A stretch of DNA of 7,006 bases from assembly GCA_003164075.1 (NCBI GenBank), contig PLRZ01000023.1:1-7006 (forward strand), written 5' to 3'. The notes under the pieces are model-generated. The model was not told the origin of the DNA. It saw only the letters and a program-made list of their open reading frames with translations, and did not search any database. Both the position numbers and the translations under genes were made by a program. This stretch comes from Bryobacterales bacterium (lineage in GTDB: Bacteria > Acidobacteriota > Terriglobia > Bryobacterales > Bryobacteraceae). Shown one piece after another: positions 4,736 to 7,006 of this stretch. Each line of letters opens with the position of its first letter. Position 1 is the first letter of the stretch.

Positions 4736-6514
4736 ATGTCGCCCGCACGTCGTCCCGCATCGATCCATGACCTGCTGGCCGGACTCCTGGTGGCTGTCTT
4801 CCTCCTGCAGAGCTTCTTCGCCAGCCTGCAAAAAAGTCCGGTATACGACGAGCCTCCGCACATCGCCTCCGGGCTCTCCTACCTTGCCACCGGCGTATTT
4901 CGCGCCAACCTGCAGCATCCTCCGCTGCTGAAAGAGATGAGCGCGCTGTTCCTCAGGGCGGCGGGCATCGAGTGGCCCCGGACCGAGGAAGCGCGGGCGC
5001 TGATCCGCGGCGCTCCCGAAGCTGAGAACTATGAGTGGCCGCTGGGCAACGAGATCATTGCCTCCAACGGGCCGGACCGGGTGATGTTTTGGGCGCGGCT
5101 GCCCTTCACTCTGCTGGCGGGGCTGTTGGCAGTCCTGATCTACGTGTGGGGACGCGAGTTGGCCGGTCCCACGGCGGCGCTGGGCGCGCTGTTCCTCTAT
5201 GCGCTCGACCCCACCATCCTGGCGCATTCTTTCCTGGTCACTACGGACGTGGGACTGGCCGCCTTCAGCATGCTGTTCCTGTGGACCGTCTGGCGGTATG
5301 TCGAGCGGCCGGGCCGGCGGCGCCTGGCGATTTGCGGGTTGGCGATGGGGGCCATGCTGGGAACGAAATTCTCGGCGCTTTTCATGGCCGCCTCCGCGTC
5401 GATCCTGATGCTGGCTGCGGTACGGTGGCCGTTGTCGCAGGCGGACGCGGCGGCAGCGGAGGCGGAGCCGCGAAGCGCCAAGGCCGGACCGAACAGCCCA
5501 TGTCCCTGCGGCAGCGGCAGGAAGTACAAGCGGTGTCACGGAGTGGCGGGATCGGCGAGACCGGCCGTTGCCACCAGTCCGCGGACGCGCAAGATGCTCG
5601 AACGGATCGGCGCTTTCCTGGCGATGTGCGTTCTGGCGGCGCTGGTAGTGGAGGCGCTGTATTTCTTCCCGCGCGATCCGTTTCTGTACCTCGAAGGCCT
5701 GAAGAAAGTGAATGCCGATCATCCCGCGGGCTACCAATACTATTTTCACGGCGACACCTCCACGCGGTTCTATGGCTATTTCGTAGCGGCATACCTGTTA
5801 AAAGAGCCGCTGGCCACCATCGTTCTGGCGGCCGCGGGCCTCTGGGCGCTGGTTCGCGGTAAGTCCACGCCTATCCTGACCAAGCTGTTTTTGCTGCTTC
5901 CTCCGGCGGTATTCCTGCTGGCCATGACGGTGTTTGCCGACAATATGGGAGTCCGCTACCTCATTCCCGCCCTGCCGTTCGCGTATCTGTTGGGCGGCAT
6001 GGGGGCTGGCCGCTTTGTTCGCAAACGGCCGCGCGTGGGGCCGCTATGTGGCCGTCGCCCTGTGCCTGTGGGTAGCCATCGCCGCGGCCGGAATTTATCC
6101 CGATCACCTCTCTTACTTCAACGAAATGGCCTGCCTGCTGGAAAAGCCCGGCCAGACCGGGTGGGACGGCGGAAGCCGCTGCGGCCGCTGTGGCTCGACG
6201 ACAGCAATGTCGATTGGGGGCAAGGCCTCAAACAACTGCGCCAGTGGGAGGACCGTCATGGCAGCGTGCCGCCGCTGCGCCTGGCCTATCCCGGCGCCTT
6301 TCCGCCGGACTCTTACGGCCTGCGGTATGAGCCGTTCCTCACCCACCAACTGATGCCCGAGCCGGCGCCGGGCTGGTATGCGGTGAGCGCGCACCTGGTA
6401 GGCCGAATCCCCACGGTGGGCGAGAAGTTTCAGCAGGGCGGGGGCGCGTGGCTGCGGCGCATCGCGCCGGTTGCCATTGTGGGCCACGCGTTTTATATCT
6501 ACGAGGTGCGATGA
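4736..6514 (+). CDS. GT-C fold (family 39/ArnT-like) membrane glycosyltransferase with internal SEC-C motif, copy 2 (two compensating frameshifts)
   Basis: This is a paralogue of the gene at 169, also 592 residues from the matching ATG and colinear without residue gaps; by eye 47 of the first 60 residues are identical. It keeps YDEPPH (Asp38, Glu39), HPPLLK (61-66), TTD (169-171), the SEC-C residues Cys256, Cys258, Cys267 and His268, and DDSNVDWGQ (488-496). Residues about 424-483 do not match copy 1 and are arginine- and proline-rich. The next frame over that stretch reads WGRYVAVALCLWVAIAAAG and [11 protein letters not shown], clearly the copy 1 counterpart. One extra G (run 6001-6005) and one missing C (near 6185) explain it. 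As written, the protein lacks its last membrane helix. The open frame extends upstream to 4493, but the conserved start and -10-like box favour 4736; 4727 is an alternative. The gene ends 21 bp before the cyclase. Confidence 0.82.
   Translation: MSPARRPASIHDLLAGLLVAVFLLQSFFASLQKSPVYDEPPHIASGLSYLATGVFRANLQHPPLLKEMSALFLRAAGIEWPRTEEARALIRGAPEAENYEWPLGNEIIASNGPDRVMFWARLPFTLLAGLLAVLIYVWGRELAGPTAALGALFLYALDPTILAHSFLVTTDVGLAAFSMLFLWTVWRYVERPGRRRLAICGLAMGAMLGTKFSALFMAASASILMLAAVRWPLSQADAAAAEAEPRSAKAGPNSPCPCGSGRKYKRCHGVAGSARPAVATSPRTRKMLERIGAFLAMCVLAALVVEALYFFPRDPFLYLEGLKKVNADHPAGYQYYFHGDTSTRFYGYFVAAYLLKEPLATIVLAAAGLWALVRGKSTPILTKLFLLLPPAVFLLAMTVFADNMGVRYLIPALPFAYLLGGMGAGRFVRKRPRVGPLCGRRPVPVGSHRRGRNLSRSPLLLQRNGLPAGKARPDRVGRRKPLRPLWLDDSNVDWGQGLKQLRQWEDRHGSVPPLRLAYPGAFPPDSYGLRYEPFLTHQLMPEPAPGWYAVSAHLVGRIPTVGEKFQQGGGAWLRRIAPVAIVGHAFYIYEVR
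5483..5542 (+). other. SEC-C zinc-binding motif within glycosyltransferase copy 2
   Basis: Residues 250-269 carry [19 protein letters not shown] at exactly the position found in copy 1, with all four predicted zinc ligands kept. Flanking loop residues differ at most sites. Confidence 0.85.
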
Positions 6515-6520
6515 ACGCGT

Positions 6521-6526
6521 TACCAT
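6521..6526 (+). promoter_or_regulatory. Possible -10-like TACCAT before the cyclase
   Basis: TACCAT followed by GT lies 9 nt before the ATG at 6536, resembling the TACGATGT sequence before both glycosyltransferases, but without the upstream TG. A weak TAGG at 6528-6531 could instead act as a ribosome binding site in a read-through transcript from copy 2. Confidence 0.25.
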
Positions 6527-6535
6527 GTAGGTTTC

Positions 6536-7006
6536 ATGTCCTATGAGTGGATGGAGCCCGCGCCGGTGAGTGCGCGACACAAATTCAGGCAGGAGACCGG
6601 CCGTGCGCCGGCGCGCGCCGCGGCCATTGGCCGTGCGTGCGAAGCTTTATTCGCCCGCCAGTCGCCCGAGGGCTTCTGGTGCGGGGAACTCACGGCCGAC
6701 GCCACTCTCGAATCGGACTACATCCTGCTGCAGCTTTGGATGCACCAGCCGGAGGGCGATACCTGGAATCCGCCCTCCCGCGCGCGCATCGCCAAGGCCT
6801 GCGAGTCCATTTTGCAACGCCAGTTGCCCGATGGCGGCTTCAATATCTATCGCGGCGGACCGGCCGAACTCAACGCCACCATCAAGGCTTACTGCGCTCT
6901 CAAACTGGCCGGCCATTCGCCGGACAGCGAGCCTCTGCGGCGCGCGCGGCGCTCCATTCTCGACCGGGGCGGCCTGCAGGGCGCCAATAGCTACGTCAAG
7001 ATCAAC
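6536..7006 (+). CDS. shc: Squalene-hopene cyclase, N-terminal part
   Basis: The enzyme cyclises squalene to hopene/hopanol, the committed step of hopanoid synthesis, as a monotopic protein on the cytoplasmic membrane face. The visible 157 residues align with the cyclase N-terminus: a helix with ACEALFARQSPEGFWCGELT (34-53), the ATLESDYILLQLWM segment (56-69; family NVTxExEYVLL), a QW-type repeat with RQLPDGGFNIYRGGPAELNA (95-114; family QREDGxWxLYPGGP.DLxT), and YCALKLAGHSPD (119-130). The catalytic DXDD motif, near residue 375 in known enzymes, lies beyond the window, so activity cannot be judged. ATG 6536 gives the usual short N-terminal extension; an in-frame ATG at 6551 is an alternative. 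It follows glycosyltransferase copy 2 by 21 bp on the same strand, compatible with an operon. Confidence 0.9.
   Translation, partial: MSYEWMEPAPVSARHKFRQETGRAPARAAAIGRACEALFARQSPEGFWCGELTADATLESDYILLQLWMHQPEGDTWNPPSRARIAKACESILQRQLPDGGFNIYRGGPAELNATIKAYCALKLAGHSPDSEPLRRARRSILDRGGLQGANSYVKIN

Noticed and set aside
4253..5749. Long open minus-strand frame running antisense to glycosyltransferase copy 2
   Set aside because: It lies opposite a well-supported gene, its translation is Arg/Gln/His-rich and low in complexity as expected for antisense GC-rich DNA, and similar antisense frames lie opposite copy 1. Only the murG-like part downstream of 4252 has real similarity.
6181..6188. GCGGCCGC palindrome as a functional site
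   Set aside because: It is a common 8-bp word in GC-rich DNA and is probably produced by the missing C at the second frameshift point.
1..7006. CRISPR array, tRNA or rRNA genes
   Set aside because: No regularly spaced direct repeats were seen, and no cloverleaf or conserved rRNA segments were recognised on either strand.

Overview
The window looks like GC-rich DNA from an acidobacterium (Bryobacterales/Solibacter-like). This rests on a PEP-CTERM surface protein, a squalene-hopene cyclase, large GT-C glycosyltransferases with a DSNVDWGQ tail, and palindromic intergenic repeats. The assignment is by family content only and is not certain.

Layout: (1) 1-136, minus strand, the 5' end of a YceH/UPF0502 gene. 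(2) 169-1947, plus strand, divergent from yceH, a 592-residue multi-pass GT-C glycosyltransferase with a SEC-C zinc motif in a cytoplasmic loop. (3) 1948-2506, no credible gene; it holds REP-like palindromes and a 154-bp element with 18-bp perfect terminal inverted repeats. (4) 2507-3601, minus strand, a secreted PEP-CTERM protein with eight cysteines in its mature part. (5) 3669-4252, minus strand, a decayed N-terminal fragment of murG, broken by a 165-bp MITE-like insertion (22-bp terminal inverted repeats, 9-bp target duplication) and by a frameshift. (6) 4253-4735, an unrecognised 78-codon reading frame, a hairpin and another REP-like fragment. (7) 4736-6514, plus strand, a second copy of the glycosyltransferase, also 592 residues and colinear with the first; about 60 of its residues (6005-6184) are read in the wrong frame because of two compensating single-base indels. 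(8) 6536-7006, plus strand, the N-terminal 157 residues of a squalene-hopene cyclase, cut by the window edge.

The two glycosyltransferases are the backbone of the window: tandem paralogues about 4.6 kb apart, separated by mobile or repeat debris, a decayed gene and one cargo gene. Both probably act at the membrane on a polyprenyl-phosphate-sugar donor; the acceptor cannot be told from sequence. Both are preceded by the same extended -10-like sequence, TG(T/C)TACGAT, 7-8 nt before the shared ATG, which suggests leaderless transcripts. The second copy sits 21 bp upstream of the hopanoid-forming cyclase and may be co-transcribed with it.
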